From: Yoonia vestfoldensis DSM 16212
Lineage (GTDB): Bacteria; Pseudomonadota; Alphaproteobacteria; Rhodobacterales; Rhodobacteraceae
Length of the DNA stretch: 64,000 nt
Assembly: GCF_000382265.1 (NCBI RefSeq)
Contig: NZ_KB907978.1
Location: 157,896-221,895, forward strand
Direction of reading: 5' to 3'
The notes below the pieces were generated by a model. The model worked only from the letters and a program-made list of their open reading frames with translations. It was not told the DNA's origin and searched no databases. How positions within the stretch are numbered: position 1 is the first letter of the stretch; each line of letters opens with the position of its first letter. The position numbers were made by a program, and so were the translations under genes. This document shows positions 7,276 to 16,422 of the stretch, piece by piece.

Positions 7276-9600
7276 TCAGCCGCATTTGGAAAATCCGCAA
7301 GAGGCGCAAGTCATGCAGCCTTCGACCATGCGCAGGTCATAGGACCCGCAGGACGAACAGGCCTTGCCCCGCTTGCCGCCGTTCAGCGTGACGACGTCGG
7401 CGGTGGGGTCGGTTTTCAGCCCCAGACCTTCGCCCGCCAGAAATCCGATCGAGACCATGTGCCGTTCGATCACGCCGCCGATTGCCGCGAGGATCGAGGG
7501 GACGTATTTGCCCTGCATCCACGCCCCGCCACGCGGGTCGAACACGGCTTTCAGTTCTTCCACCACGAAGGTCACGTCGCCGCCGCGCCGGAACACCGCC
7601 GAGATCATCCGCGTCAGCGCCACGGTCCAGGCGAAATGTTCCATGTTCTTGGAATTGATGAAGATCTCGAACGGGCGCCGGTGCCCCGCCACGATCAGGT
7701 CGTTGATCGTGATGTAGATCGCGTGTTCGCTGTCGGGCCATTTGAGCTTGTAGGTCGCCCCTTCCAACTCCTGCGGCCGGTCCAGCGGTTCGGACATATA
7801 GATCACTTCGCCGCCGAGCGTGGTGACTTCAGACCCTGCCGGGTCGCCTCCGGCGGGAGTATTTTCGGAAATAAGAAGCTGCGGTTTTTCTTCCGAGACG
7901 GACAGGACCGAGCCGGTCACGTCATTTGGCCGGTAGGTCGTGCAGCCTTTGCAGCCCTGGTCCCAGGCGGCCATGTAGACCTCCTTGAAGGCATCGAAGC
8001 TGATGTCTTCGGGGCAGTTGATGGTTTTGGAAATGCTGCTGTCGATCCATTTCTGTGCGGCCGCCTGCATGCGGACGTGATCGAGCGGGGCGAGCGTTTG
8101 CGCGTTGACAAAATAGTCCGGCAGCGGGGCGTCGCCTTTCAGGTCGCGCCACATCTGGACGGCGTAATCGACGACCTCTTCCTCGGTCTTCGTGCCGTCT
8201 TTTTGCAGAACCTTGCGGGTATAGGCATAGGCAAAGACGGGTTCGATCCCCGATGACACGTTGCCCGCGTAAAGGCTGATCGTGCCGGTGGGCGCGATGG
8301 AGGTCAGCAATGCGTTGCGGATGCCGTGGGTGCGGATCGCCCCGCGCACGTCGGCGTCCATCTGCTGCATCGCACCGCTGGCGAGGTATTTGTCGGCGTC
8401 GAACAGGGGAAACGCGCCTTTTTCCTTCGCGAGCTCCACCGAGGCCAGATAGGCCGCGCGCGCAATGGCATGCATCCAGGCGTCGGTTTGGGCTGCCGCC
8501 TCTTCCGAGCCATAGCGCAGCCCGACCATCAGCAAGGCATCGGCAAGACCGGTGACGCCCAGCCCGATGCGGCGCTTGTTCATCGCCTCTTGCTGTTGGG
8601 CCGGCAGCGGAAAGCGCGAGGCGTCCACGACATTGTCCATCATCCGCACGGCGGTGGCGACCAGATCGGTCAGGGCGTCCGCGTCCAGTTTCGCGCGGTC
8701 GCTGAACGGGTCGCTGACCAGCCGCGCCATGTTGATCGACCCCAGAAGGCAGGCGCCATAAGGCGGCAATGGCTGTTCGCCGCAGGGGTTCGTCGCCGCG
8801 ATGGTTTCGCAGTAGTTCAGGTTGTTCATCTGGTTGATGCGGTCGATGAAGATCACACCCGGTTCGGCATAATCATAGGTCGATTGCATGATCGTGTCCC
8901 ACAGATCGCGCGCCTTGAGGGTCTTGTACACTTGCCCGCCGAACACGAGATCCCAGTCGCCGCCCGCCTTGACTGCCGCCATGAACGGATCGGTGATCAG
9001 GACCGACATGTTGAACATCCGCAGGCGCGCGGCGTCGGATTTAGCGGTGATGAAGGCTTCGATGTCGGGGTGGTCGCAGCGCATCGTGGCCATCATCGCG
9101 CCACGGCGCGAGCCCGCCGACATGATCGTGCGGCACATCGCGTCCCAGACATCCATGAAGGACAGAGGCCCCGAGGCATCGGCGGCAACACCCAGTACCG
9201 ACGCACCCTTCGGCCGGATGGTGGAGAAATCATAGCCGATGCCGCCGCCCTGCTGCATGGTCAGCGCGGCCTCTTTGAGCATGTCGAAGATGCCGCCCAT
9301 GCTGTCGGGCACGGTGCCCATGACAAAGCAGTTGAACAGCGTCACCGACCGCGCGGTGCCAGCCCCTGCCGTGATCCGGCCGGCGGGCAGGTATTTGAAA
9401 TCGGCCAGCGCGTCGTAGAATTTGCCTTCCCACGCCTGCGGGTCGGCCTCTACCGCGGCAAGAGATTTGGCGATCCGGTGCCATGTATCCTCGACCGTCG
9501 TGTCGATCGGAGTGCCGTCGGCCTGTTTGAAACGGTATTTCATGTCCCAGATCTGTTCGGCGATGGGGGCTGCGAAATGGGACATCGGTTTTGCTTTCAT
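7276..9600 (-). CDS. nrdJ: adenosylcobalamin-dependent (class II) ribonucleoside-diphosphate reductase
   Basis: Makes deoxyribonucleotides without needing oxygen, using a B12-generated thiyl radical. The 774-residue protein has FNCFVMGTVPDS, MQQGGGIGYDFS, the active-site NPCGEQPLPPYGACLLGSIN block and a cysteine-rich tail (CSSCGSYD, CMTCASCGFSKCG) for thiol relay or zinc binding. I set the start at ATG 9600; ATG 9585 is an alternative. A start at 9696 would run across candidate NrdR boxes and is less likely. A hairpin-tail repeat at 7832-7878 is in frame and adds a linker (LLISENTPAGGDPAGSE). No B12 riboswitch is visible in the 180 bp upstream. Confidence 0.95.
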   Translation of the reverse strand: MKAKPMSHFAAPIAEQIWDMKYRFKQADGTPIDTTVEDTWHRIAKSLAAVEADPQAWEGKFYDALADFKYLPAGRITAGAGTARSVTLFNCFVMGTVPDSMGGIFDMLKEAALTMQQGGGIGYDFSTIRPKGASVLGVAADASGPLSFMDVWDAMCRTIMSAGSRRGAMMATMRCDHPDIEAFITAKSDAARLRMFNMSVLITDPFMAAVKAGGDWDLVFGGQVYKTLKARDLWDTIMQSTYDYAEPGVIFIDRINQMNNLNYCETIAATNPCGEQPLPPYGACLLGSINMARLVSDPFSDRAKLDADALTDLVATAVRMMDNVVDASRFPLPAQQQEAMNKRRIGLGVTGLADALLMVGLRYGSEEAAAQTDAWMHAIARAAYLASVELAKEKGAFPLFDADKYLASGAMQQMDADVRGAIRTHGIRNALLTSIAPTGTISLYAGNVSSGIEPVFAYAYTRKVLQKDGTKTEEEVVDYAVQMWRDLKGDAPLPDYFVNAQTLAPLDHVRMQAAAQKWIDSSISKTINCPEDISFDAFKEVYMAAWDQGCKGCTTYRPNDVTGSVLSVSEEKPQLLISENTPAGGDPAGSEVTTLGGEVIYMSEPLDRPQELEGATYKLKWPDSEHAIYITINDLIVAGHRRPFEIFINSKNMEHFAWTVALTRMISAVFRRGGDVTFVVEELKAVFDPRGGAWMQGKYVPSILAAIGGVIERHMVSIGFLAGEGLGLKTDPTADVVTLNGGKRGKACSSCGSYDLRMVEGCMTCASCGFSKCG
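7832..7878 (+). repeat. dispersed hairpin-plus-tail repeat, copy A (inside nrdJ)
   Basis: A small palindrome GACCC-TGCC-GGGTC is followed by GCCTCCGGCGG and the AT-rich tail GAGTATTTTCGGAAATAAG. The tail matches the copy at 16899-16920 in 21 of 22 bases. It is translated in frame as part of NrdJ on the opposite strand. Confidence 0.75.
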
Positions 9601-9667
9601 GCTGGCGGCCATGGCGAAGAGACGCCATGTTAGGTCAGTTGCAGGGATTCTGGAACGGTCTTGTAGA

Positions 9668-9683
9668 CCGCCATATCTTGTGG
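9668..9683. promoter_or_regulatory. candidate NrdR box 1
   Basis: CCGCCATATCTTGTGG matches about 11 of 16 positions of the NrdR consensus ACACTATATATTGTGT. It lies 68 bp upstream of the preferred nrdJ start. NrdR boxes usually occur in pairs at whole-turn spacing, and a partner lies 41 bp away. Confidence 0.45.
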
Positions 9684-9708
9684 TTTCAACCTGCATCGAC
9701 GGTTCTGG

Positions 9709-9724
9709 ATCGTATATTTTGTCG
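9709..9724. promoter_or_regulatory. candidate NrdR box 2
   Basis: ATCGTATATTTTGTCG matches about 10 of 16 consensus positions and is 41 bp (about four helical turns) from box 1. On its own it would be weak; the pairing upstream of a ribonucleotide reductase gives it value. Confidence 0.4.
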
Positions 9725-9779
9725 CAGCCTTGCTTTTCGATCCTGCCGCCTTAACTCACGCTCATCCCGGGGGGGATAG

Positions 9780-10211
9780 ATGACAAATACAGTCCACCTG
9801 CTCAAGCTTTCAGTCGGCACCGATGACGTGGCCGATCTTGCCGCGTGGCAGGCGGACAGGCGCGCGCAGACCGAAGACGGGCTGCCGCGCCACATCACCC
9901 GCATGTGGCCCAAGCGCGAAGATGAAATCCTGAACGGCGGGTCGATCTATTGGGTGATCAAGGGTGTGATCCTGTGCCGCCAACCTATCCTGCGGCTTGA
10001 TGAGTATATTGGCGGCGACGATATCCGCCGCTGCGCCATCGTCTGCAAACCCGGATTGATCCGTGTTGCAGCCACCCCCAAGCGCGCCTTTCAGGGCTGG
10101 CGCTATCTGCCTGTGGCGGACGCCCCCGACGATCTGCCCGCAGGTCGCCAGCATGAAGAGGCGCTGCCGCCCGAATTGTCCAAGGCACTGGCCGCCATCG
10201 GGGTGCGCTGA
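9780..10211 (+). CDS. DUF1489 family protein
   Basis: A 143-residue cytoplasmic protein that I recognise as DUF1489, a family of unknown function widespread in alphaproteobacteria. Conserved-looking stretches are PRHITRMWPKR, GGSIYWVIKGVILCRQPIL and CAIVCKPGLIRVAATPKRAFQGWRYL. It has no signal peptide or membrane span. The start ATG 9780 follows a run of seven G. It is divergent from nrdJ and shares a 179 bp control region with it, but a shared function is not implied. Confidence 0.88.
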   Translation: MTNTVHLLKLSVGTDDVADLAAWQADRRAQTEDGLPRHITRMWPKREDEILNGGSIYWVIKGVILCRQPILRLDEYIGGDDIRRCAIVCKPGLIRVAATPKRAFQGWRYLPVADAPDDLPAGRQHEEALPPELSKALAAIGVR

Positions 10212-10250
10212 CTTGTGACTGGCTTTCGGCTGCTGCCTGACGCATCCTGA

Positions 10251-10270
10251 CCCCAGCATTTCTGGGGAGG
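10251..10270 (+). promoter_or_regulatory. small hairpin overlapping the ribosome site of the acyl-CoA ligase
   Basis: CCCCAG and CTGGGG (10251-10256, 10262-10267) form a 6 bp stem with a 5-base loop. Its right arm overlaps the GGAGG ribosome site just before ATG 10276, so it could dampen translation. This may be incidental. Confidence 0.35.
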
Positions 10271-10275
10271 AAAGC

Positions 10276-11817
10276 ATGTCCATCTACCATTCGCCTTTTG
10301 CCGACGTCCCATTGCGCGGCCAATCCATCACCGAACGTGTCTTTGAGGGGTTGGCCGCCCGCCCGGGTGACGTGGTGCTGATCGACGGACCGACCGGGCG
10401 CAGCGTGACGGCGGCGGATTTCATGGATCAGGTCAAGCGGCTTGCGGGCGGGCTGACGGCGGCGGGGTTGGGGCATGGTAAGGTCGTGGCCCTGATGGCC
10501 CCCAATATGCCTGAATATTGCGTGATCTTTCACGCCGTGGCATGGGCGGGCAGCACAATCACCACGCTGAACCCGACCTATACCGCGACCGAGATCCGCC
10601 ACCAGCTTGCGGATTCGCGGGCCGACATTCTTATAACCATCCCCGATTTTATGGCCACCGCGCGGGATGGCGCGGGTACGCTGGACGTGATCGCCATCGG
10701 CACGCCCGCCTATGACGCGCTGATGGGCGACCCTTTGCCTGAACAGGTGCCAGTCGATATCGTCGCGCATACCGTCGTGCTGCCTTATTCGTCCGGCACC
10801 ACGGGCCTGCCCAAAGGTGTGATGCTGTCGCATCGCAACCTTGTCGTGAACGTGGACCAGATCATCGCCGCAGCCGATTTCCGCGCGGGCGAGGTCGCGG
10901 CGGGGTTCCTGCCGTTCTTTCATATCTACGGCATGACCGTGCTGATGAATGTCCATCTGGCAGGCGGTGGCGCAGTTGTGACGATGCCGCGTTTCGATTT
11001 GCCGCTGTTTTTGCAGATCAGTCAGGATCACAAGGCGCGGCGCATGTGGATCGTCCCGCCGGTGGCGCTCGCGCTGGCCAAGCATCCGCTGGTGGACCAA
11101 TATGATCTGTCCAGCGTCGAACAGGTGTTTTCGGGTGCCGCACCGATGGGGGCGGAATTGTCGAATGCCGTGGGCAAACGGCTGGATTGCATCTGCCTGC
11201 AAGGCTACGGGATGACCGAGCTTGCCCCCGTGTCCCATGTCACGCCTGCCAAGGCGGCCGTCGCGGGTGCCTCTGGCCAATCGGTGCCGAATACATCCTG
11301 CCGGATCGTTGATATCGAGACGGGGGCGGATTTGCCTGCGGGGCAGGACGGCGAATTGTGGATCAAGGGGCCGCAGGTGATGCAGGGCTATCTGAACAAC
11401 CCCACCGCCACCGCCGCCACGATCACGGATGACGGCTGGCTGCGCACGGGAGACATCGCGCGGATCGACGATCAGGGTTATATGTTCATCGTCGACCGGC
11501 TGAAGGAACTCATCAAATACAAAGGCTTTCAGGTCGCCCCCGCCGAGCTGGAGGCCGCCCTTGTCGCGCTCGACGGGATCACCGATGCCGCCGTGATCGG
11601 CCTGCCGGATGCCGAGGCGGGCGAATTGCCGATTGCCTTTGTCGTGGCGCGGGACGGGGTCGCCGACACCGACGCGATCTTGGCGCATCTGGGCCGGACG
11701 CTGGCGCATTACAAGCAATTGCACCAGATCCATGTCGTGCCGGAAATCCCCAAATCCGCCTCGGGCAAGATCCTGCGGCGCCTGTTGCGCGACCGGATCG
11801 CGGCGCCCGGCGAATGA
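10276..11817 (+). CDS. AMP-forming acyl-CoA synthetase / 4-coumarate-CoA ligase-like
   Basis: Activates a carboxylic acid with ATP and CoA through an acyl-adenylate. The 513-residue protein carries the AMP-binding P-loop (PYSSGTTGLPKGV), the GYGMTE motif, the hinge region DRLKELIKYKGFQVAPAE and the C-terminal catalytic lysine in KSASGKILRR. The nearest families are 4-coumarate-CoA ligases and other aromatic or medium-chain ligases; the true substrate cannot be read from the sequence. The start ATG 10276 has GGAGGAAA upstream. It stands alone between DUF1489 and an MFS gene. Confidence 0.92.
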   Translation: MSIYHSPFADVPLRGQSITERVFEGLAARPGDVVLIDGPTGRSVTAADFMDQVKRLAGGLTAAGLGHGKVVALMAPNMPEYCVIFHAVAWAGSTITTLNPTYTATEIRHQLADSRADILITIPDFMATARDGAGTLDVIAIGTPAYDALMGDPLPEQVPVDIVAHTVVLPYSSGTTGLPKGVMLSHRNLVVNVDQIIAAADFRAGEVAAGFLPFFHIYGMTVLMNVHLAGGGAVVTMPRFDLPLFLQISQDHKARRMWIVPPVALALAKHPLVDQYDLSSVEQVFSGAAPMGAELSNAVGKRLDCICLQGYGMTELAPVSHVTPAKAAVAGASGQSVPNTSCRIVDIETGADLPAGQDGELWIKGPQVMQGYLNNPTATAATITDDGWLRTGDIARIDDQGYMFIVDRLKELIKYKGFQVAPAELEAALVALDGITDAAVIGLPDAEAGELPIAFVVARDGVADTDAILAHLGRTLAHYKQLHQIHVVPEIPKSASGKILRRLLRDRIAAPGE

Positions 11818-11918
11818 CGCCATCCGGCGTCGGGACAAAAACGCCACGCGGCGTCGCATTGTGACAAGTCTGGGCGCGTGATGCGCCTAGGGTGGCGGCA
11901 ATTCAAGAAAGCCGTCCC

Positions 11919-13139
11919 ATGCACGAACGCCGAATCCCCGAATGGTTGCGCCATGCTCCGGCGCCCGGCGTGCGGGGGTTCGCCACCCTTGCAGGCACCG
12001 AGGCTGTCGCGCGCGGCATCCTGATCTCGGTCTTTCCACTGGCGATGTACAATGCGTTGCAGGACGCGCAGCTGATCTCCGAGGCGTATTTTCTTGTCGG
12101 CGTGCTGTCACTGGCGGTCGGGCTGATGGTGCCCTTCACGACCCGCTATCTGCCGCGCCGCTGGGTCTATGTGATCGGGGCCAGCCTGTTCGTGACAGGA
12201 TCTCTTCTGGCGGCGACGGGCAAGCCGATGGCGGTCGTCGTGGGCCTCGGGCTGAACACGATGTCCACGGTCATCACCTTCGTCTGCTTCAACGCCTATG
12301 TGATGGACTATATCGCCAAGGTGCAACTGGGGCGGCTGGAAACCTCGCGGCTGTTCTACAGTGCTGCGGGCTGGACGATCGGGCCTGCGCTGGGGGTGTT
12401 CCTGTACAGTTGGTGGTCGCCTGCGCCGTTCTTTATCGCCGCCTGCGCCTCTTTTTCAATGATGAGCCTGTTTTTATGGATGCGCCTTGGCAATGGCAAG
12501 CTGATCACCAAGGCGACGCGGCCCCCCGCCAATCCGCTCGCGTTCCTGCCGCGCTTTGCGGGGCAACCAAGGCTGATCGCGGGCTGGATTTTCGCGGTGA
12601 TCCGGTCGGCGGGCTGGTGGGTCTATATCGTCTATCTGCCGATCTACGCGATTGAAAACGGGCTGGGCGACAGGATTGCCGGAACCGTTCTGTCGATGTC
12701 GAATGCCGCGCTGTTCGTTACCCCGCTGATGCTGCGCTGGATGCAGAAACGATCGATCCGCTATGCCGTGCGCACGGGGTTCGTCATGGCGGGATGTCTG
12801 TTCAGCATCGCGGGGCTGGCCTCTGGCTGGCCTTGGGTCACGGTGCTGGCGCTGGTTGGCGGGTCGTTTTTCCTGATCCTGCTGGACGTCTCGGGCGGGT
12901 TGCCTTTCCTGCTGGCGGTCAAAGCGTCGGAGCGGACGGAAATGGCCGCCGTCTATGCCAGTTTCCGTGACGTGTCGGGTATCCTGACCCCCGGCACGGC
13001 ATGGCTGGTCTTGCTGTTCGCGCCGGTGGCGGGCGTCTTTGTCGCCTCGGGGGCAAGCCTTCTGGCGGCATGGGCGCTGTCGTCCAAGCTGCATCCGCGC
13101 CTTGGACGGGCGCGGATCAGGATCGCACCGGCCGAGTGA
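11919..13139 (+). CDS. major facilitator superfamily transporter
   Basis: About 406 residues with roughly twelve hydrophobic segments, consistent with an MFS permease. Hydrophobic stretches include FLVGVLSLAVGLMVPF, WVYVIGASLFVTGSLLAA and WVTVLALVGGSFFLILL. I prefer ATG 11919 (MHERRIPEWLRH); a GTG at 11892 would add nine residues. No substrate motif is recognised. Its stop codon abuts the hisG stop from the other strand with no gap (TGATCA), so any terminator must lie inside one of the two genes. Confidence 0.85.
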   Translation: MHERRIPEWLRHAPAPGVRGFATLAGTEAVARGILISVFPLAMYNALQDAQLISEAYFLVGVLSLAVGLMVPFTTRYLPRRWVYVIGASLFVTGSLLAATGKPMAVVVGLGLNTMSTVITFVCFNAYVMDYIAKVQLGRLETSRLFYSAAGWTIGPALGVFLYSWWSPAPFFIAACASFSMMSLFLWMRLGNGKLITKATRPPANPLAFLPRFAGQPRLIAGWIFAVIRSAGWWVYIVYLPIYAIENGLGDRIAGTVLSMSNAALFVTPLMLRWMQKRSIRYAVRTGFVMAGCLFSIAGLASGWPWVTVLALVGGSFFLILLDVSGGLPFLLAVKASERTEMAAVYASFRDVSGILTPGTAWLVLLFAPVAGVFVASGASLLAAWALSSKLHPRLGRARIRIAPAE

Positions 13140-13829
13140 TCAAAGGTCGAGGACCAGTTCCAGCGCCTTGAGGATCTTGCGCTGCTCGGGCGTCCAGTTG
13201 GCGCGGCTGCCGCGGAACAGCGTCGCCTGGCTGGCGTGGATCAGCCCGTCGGACAGCACCTTCAACCCGTTGGCGCGCAGCGTCTCGCCGGTCGAGGTGA
13301 TATCGGCAATCGCTTCGGCGGTTTCGTTCTTGACCGTGCCTTCGGTTGCCCCCTGACTGTCGATCAACTGGTAATCGGCTACGCCATTGTCGCGCAGGAA
13401 TTCGCGCACCAGCCGGTGGTATTTGGTGGCGATCCGCAGGCGAAACCCGTGCTGCGCGCGAAACGCCGCCGCCGCTGCATCGAGATCATCCAGCGTATCG
13501 ACATCGACCCATCCCTGCGGCACCGCGATGACCAGATCGGCACCGCCAAAGCCCATCAGCGCCATTTCGCGCACGCGCCGGTCCCAGTTCACCAGCTTTT
13601 CGCGCACCAGATCGGACCCGGTCACACCCAGATGGATATTGCCCAGCGCAAGTTCGCGCGGGATTTCGCCCGCCGACAACAGCACCAGTTCTAGGCCCTC
13701 GATCCCGTCGACGGCACCGGCATATTCGCGTTCCGACCCCGATTTGCGTAAGGTGACGCCGCGTGCACCGAACCAATCAAAGGTCTTTTCCATCAGCCGC
13801 CCCTTGGACGGCACACCAAGTTTCAGCAT
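13140..13829 (-). CDS. hisG: ATP phosphoribosyltransferase catalytic subunit, short form
   Basis: First committed enzyme of histidine synthesis, joining ATP and PRPP. At 229 residues this is the short HisG that needs HisZ for activity and feedback control. Typical stretches are LGVPSKGRLME near the start, ELALGNIHLGVTGSDLV and the PRPP-loop region SQGATEGTVKNETAEAIADI. The start overlaps the end of hisZ by 7 bp, so the two are coupled. It is the last gene of the hisS-hisZ-hisG unit. Confidence 0.96.
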   Translation of the reverse strand: MLKLGVPSKGRLMEKTFDWFGARGVTLRKSGSEREYAGAVDGIEGLELVLLSAGEIPRELALGNIHLGVTGSDLVREKLVNWDRRVREMALMGFGGADLVIAVPQGWVDVDTLDDLDAAAAAFRAQHGFRLRIATKYHRLVREFLRDNGVADYQLIDSQGATEGTVKNETAEAIADITSTGETLRANGLKVLSDGLIHASQATLFRGSRANWTPEQRKILKALELVLDL

Positions 13830-14902
13830 TTGCCCACCTCCAGCGCCAGATCGGGGCGGATCACACCGCCCACCGCTGGCACCGCACGGCCCTGCCCCAA
13901 CCGCGCGGTCAGCGCGTCATAGCGGCCCCCCGTGGCGATAGGCGGCAATTCGGGGCGGTCGCTGGCGTAAAACCCAAAGACAAAGCCGTCGTAATATTCC
14001 AACGAGGTCCGCCCATAGCTGCCCTCAAAGTCGAGCGTGTCAACATCGATCCCGCGTGCGGCCATCGCATCCAGACGCGCCTCCATCCGGCGCACGGCGC
14101 TGCCGATGCTGGGCATATCTACGGCGATATCGCGCAGCACGCTGAGCGCGTCGGTGCTGGTCGCGCGCAAGCCAAGGATCGCGTCGATCAGCGCGGTCTC
14201 GTCCGATGACAAGGGCGCGGCTTCAGCATCCGCACGCAAGGCTGCGATACGGGCGGCAACCTCCGCCCGGCTGCGCAGCCCGACCTCGGGACCGGCGCTG
14301 GCAAAAGGATCATCCGTCGCCAGCAAGGCCGCGCGCAACGGCGGCACCTCGCCCGACCCGTAACGGCGCAAGAGCGCGCGAAACCGGCCCGGCCGCCAGA
14401 TATGGCGCAGCAAAGCCGCCTTGCGGTCGTCGGTCGTGCGCAAACCCCGCACCGCCGCCATCAGCACGCCGATATCACCTGTCGCCGCGCGCAGCGGCAG
14501 ACCGGCCAGCCCTGCGGCGATCACGGCAAAGACTTCGGCATCGGCGGCGGCAGGGTTCTGGCCGTCGAACACCTCGTATCCCACCTGCACATATTCGTTG
14601 GCGCGGGTCTCGTCGGTTTCCTGCTTGCGGAACACCTTGCCCGAATAGGTATAGCGCGCCGGATCGGCATAGGTTTCCATATGCATCTGAACGACCGGCA
14701 CGGTGAAATCGGGGCGCAGCACCTTTTCGCCGCGCAACGGATCGGCGGTCAGATAGGCGCGCGCGCGGATATCCTCGCCGTAAAGGTCCAGCAGCAGATC
14801 GGCCGGTTGCAGCACATCCGCCTTGACCACAATTGCCCCCTGCGCTGCAAAATGGTCCCGCAGGCGGCGGGCCTCGGTCAGGGTCGCGGGCGAGGTCGGC
14901 AT
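13823..14902 (-). CDS. hisZ: ATP phosphoribosyltransferase regulatory subunit
   Basis: HisZ is a paralogue of histidyl-tRNA synthetase that lost aminoacylation and assembles with short HisG. The 359-residue protein keeps the class II synthetase core, for example LRPDFTVPVVQMHM and YTYSGKVFRKQE, but lacks the normal C-terminal anticodon-binding domain. It overlaps hisS by one base (TGATG) and hisG by 7 bp. Lying directly after the true hisS illustrates the duplication from which it is thought to derive. Confidence 0.94.
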   Translation of the reverse strand: MPTSPATLTEARRLRDHFAAQGAIVVKADVLQPADLLLDLYGEDIRARAYLTADPLRGEKVLRPDFTVPVVQMHMETYADPARYTYSGKVFRKQETDETRANEYVQVGYEVFDGQNPAAADAEVFAVIAAGLAGLPLRAATGDIGVLMAAVRGLRTTDDRKAALLRHIWRPGRFRALLRRYGSGEVPPLRAALLATDDPFASAGPEVGLRSRAEVAARIAALRADAEAAPLSSDETALIDAILGLRATSTDALSVLRDIAVDMPSIGSAVRRMEARLDAMAARGIDVDTLDFEGSYGRTSLEYYDGFVFGFYASDRPELPPIATGGRYDALTARLGQGRAVPAVGGVIRPDLALEVGKC

Positions 14903-16380
14903 CAGCCCTGCCCGTCCAGAATGGCGCGTACCTTTGCGACCATCTGATCACGCGGCACTTCGGACTGGCTGGGGCGGTCTTTCCATTCCTCCAGCGTCGC
15001 GTTCTTGGCGAGCTGCGCCCCAAGGATAAGGTCCTTGATCTGCACGACACCTTTGGCGAATTCGTCACCCCCCGCGATGATCGCGACAGGAGAGGCGCGC
15101 TTGTCGGCGTATTTCAACTGGTTGCCGAAATTCTTGGGATTGCCGAGATAGACTTCCGACCGGATCCCCGCCTTGCGCAATTCGGCCACCATCGTCTGGT
15201 AATCGGCCATATGCGCGCGGTCCATGACGGTGACGATCACGGGACCGGCAGCCTCGGACGTGATCCGCCCCGTCGCGCGCAACGCCGCCAGCAGCCGGTC
15301 CACCCCGATGGAAACTCCCGTAGCCGGTACTTCCTGTCCAGTAAAGCGCTTGACCAGATCGTCATAACGCCCGCCCCCCGCGACGGAGCCGAAATTGCGC
15401 TGACGGCCCTTTTCGTCGGTGACCTCGAAGGTCAGTTCGGCCTCATATACAGGGCCGGTGTAATAGCCCAGACCGCGCACGACAGACGGGTCTATGATGA
15501 TGCGGTCAGGGCCATAGCCTTGGGCAGACAGCAGCCCCGAGATCTCTTCCAACTCCGCGACACCCGCAACGCCGATCTGCGAGCCTGCGACCAGTTCCGC
15601 CAGACGGGCGACGGTGGCGGCACCCGTATCGCGCTTGGCCTCCATGAACCCTATCACGACATCCGCCTGCGCCTCGCTCAGCCCCGCGCCCTTGGTGAAA
15701 TCGCCACTTTCATCCTTGCGCCCCTCGCCCAGCAACGCCCGCACGCCCGCTACGCCGAGCCGGTCGAGCTTGTCAATCGCACGCAGCACGATCCCGCGCT
15801 CGGCCTCCTTGTCATCCCCCGACAGGCCCGCCACTTCCAGCACGCCGTTCAGCACCTTGCGGTTATTCACGCGGATCACATAATCCCCACGCGCGATGCC
15901 GACCTCTTCCAGACAATCCGCCAGCATGGCGCAAATCTCGGCATCGGCGGCGACACTGGCCGCCCCCACCGTATCGGCATCACACTGGTAAAACTGCCGG
16001 AACCGCCCCGGCCCCGGCTTTTCATTGCGCCAGACCGGACCCATCGCATAACGGCGGTAAGGCGAGGGCAGATCGTTGCGATATTGCGCCGCCACCCGTG
16101 CAAGCGGTGCCGTCAGATCATAGCGCAGCGCCAGCCAGTCGGCATCCTCCTGCCAGGCGAACACCCCCTCGTTCGGGCGGTCCACATCGGGCAGGAACTT
16201 GCCCAAAGCCTCGACCGTCTCGACCGCCGAAGTCTCCAGCGCGTCGAACCCGTAGCGATGATAGACCGCCGCGATCTTGGCCAGCATCGCGGCCCGTTCG
16301 GTCACATCCGCGCCGAAATAATCCTGAAACCCCTTGGGTGTCACAGCCTTGGGGCGGGGGGTTTTCTTGTCATTGGCCAT
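14902..16380 (-). CDS. hisS: histidyl-tRNA synthetase
   Basis: Charges tRNA-His. The 492-residue protein has class II motifs: TPKGFQDYF near the start, motif 2 around [29 protein letters not shown], the HisA-like block [11 protein letters not shown], and motif 3 in [12 protein letters not shown] plus [11 protein letters not shown]-terminal anticodon-binding domain follows ([21 protein letters not shown]). It is the first gene of the hisS-hisZ-hisG operon, with a short 42 bp gap to the upstream Lrp gene on the same strand. Confidence 0.97.
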   Translation of the reverse strand: MANDKKTPRPKAVTPKGFQDYFGADVTERAAMLAKIAAVYHRYGFDALETSAVETVEALGKFLPDVDRPNEGVFAWQEDADWLALRYDLTAPLARVAAQYRNDLPSPYRRYAMGPVWRNEKPGPGRFRQFYQCDADTVGAASVAADAEICAMLADCLEEVGIARGDYVIRVNNRKVLNGVLEVAGLSGDDKEAERGIVLRAIDKLDRLGVAGVRALLGEGRKDESGDFTKGAGLSEAQADVVIGFMEAKRDTGAATVARLAELVAGSQIGVAGVAELEEISGLLSAQGYGPDRIIIDPSVVRGLGYYTGPVYEAELTFEVTDEKGRQRNFGSVAGGGRYDDLVKRFTGQEVPATGVSIGVDRLLAALRATGRITSEAAGPVIVTVMDRAHMADYQTMVAELRKAGIRSEVYLGNPKNFGNQLKYADKRASPVAIIAGGDEFAKGVVQIKDLILGAQLAKNATLEEWKDRPSQSEVPRDQMVAKVRAILDGQG

Positions 16381-16422
16381 CGCGCTGTTCCTCTTGATCC
16401 CGCGCCGTTTACCGCGCCAATG

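Noticed and set aside
9601..9779. Cobalamin riboswitch before nrdJ
   Set aside because: No B12-box-like conserved core is visible and the shared 179 bp gap is too short for a full element plus promoters.
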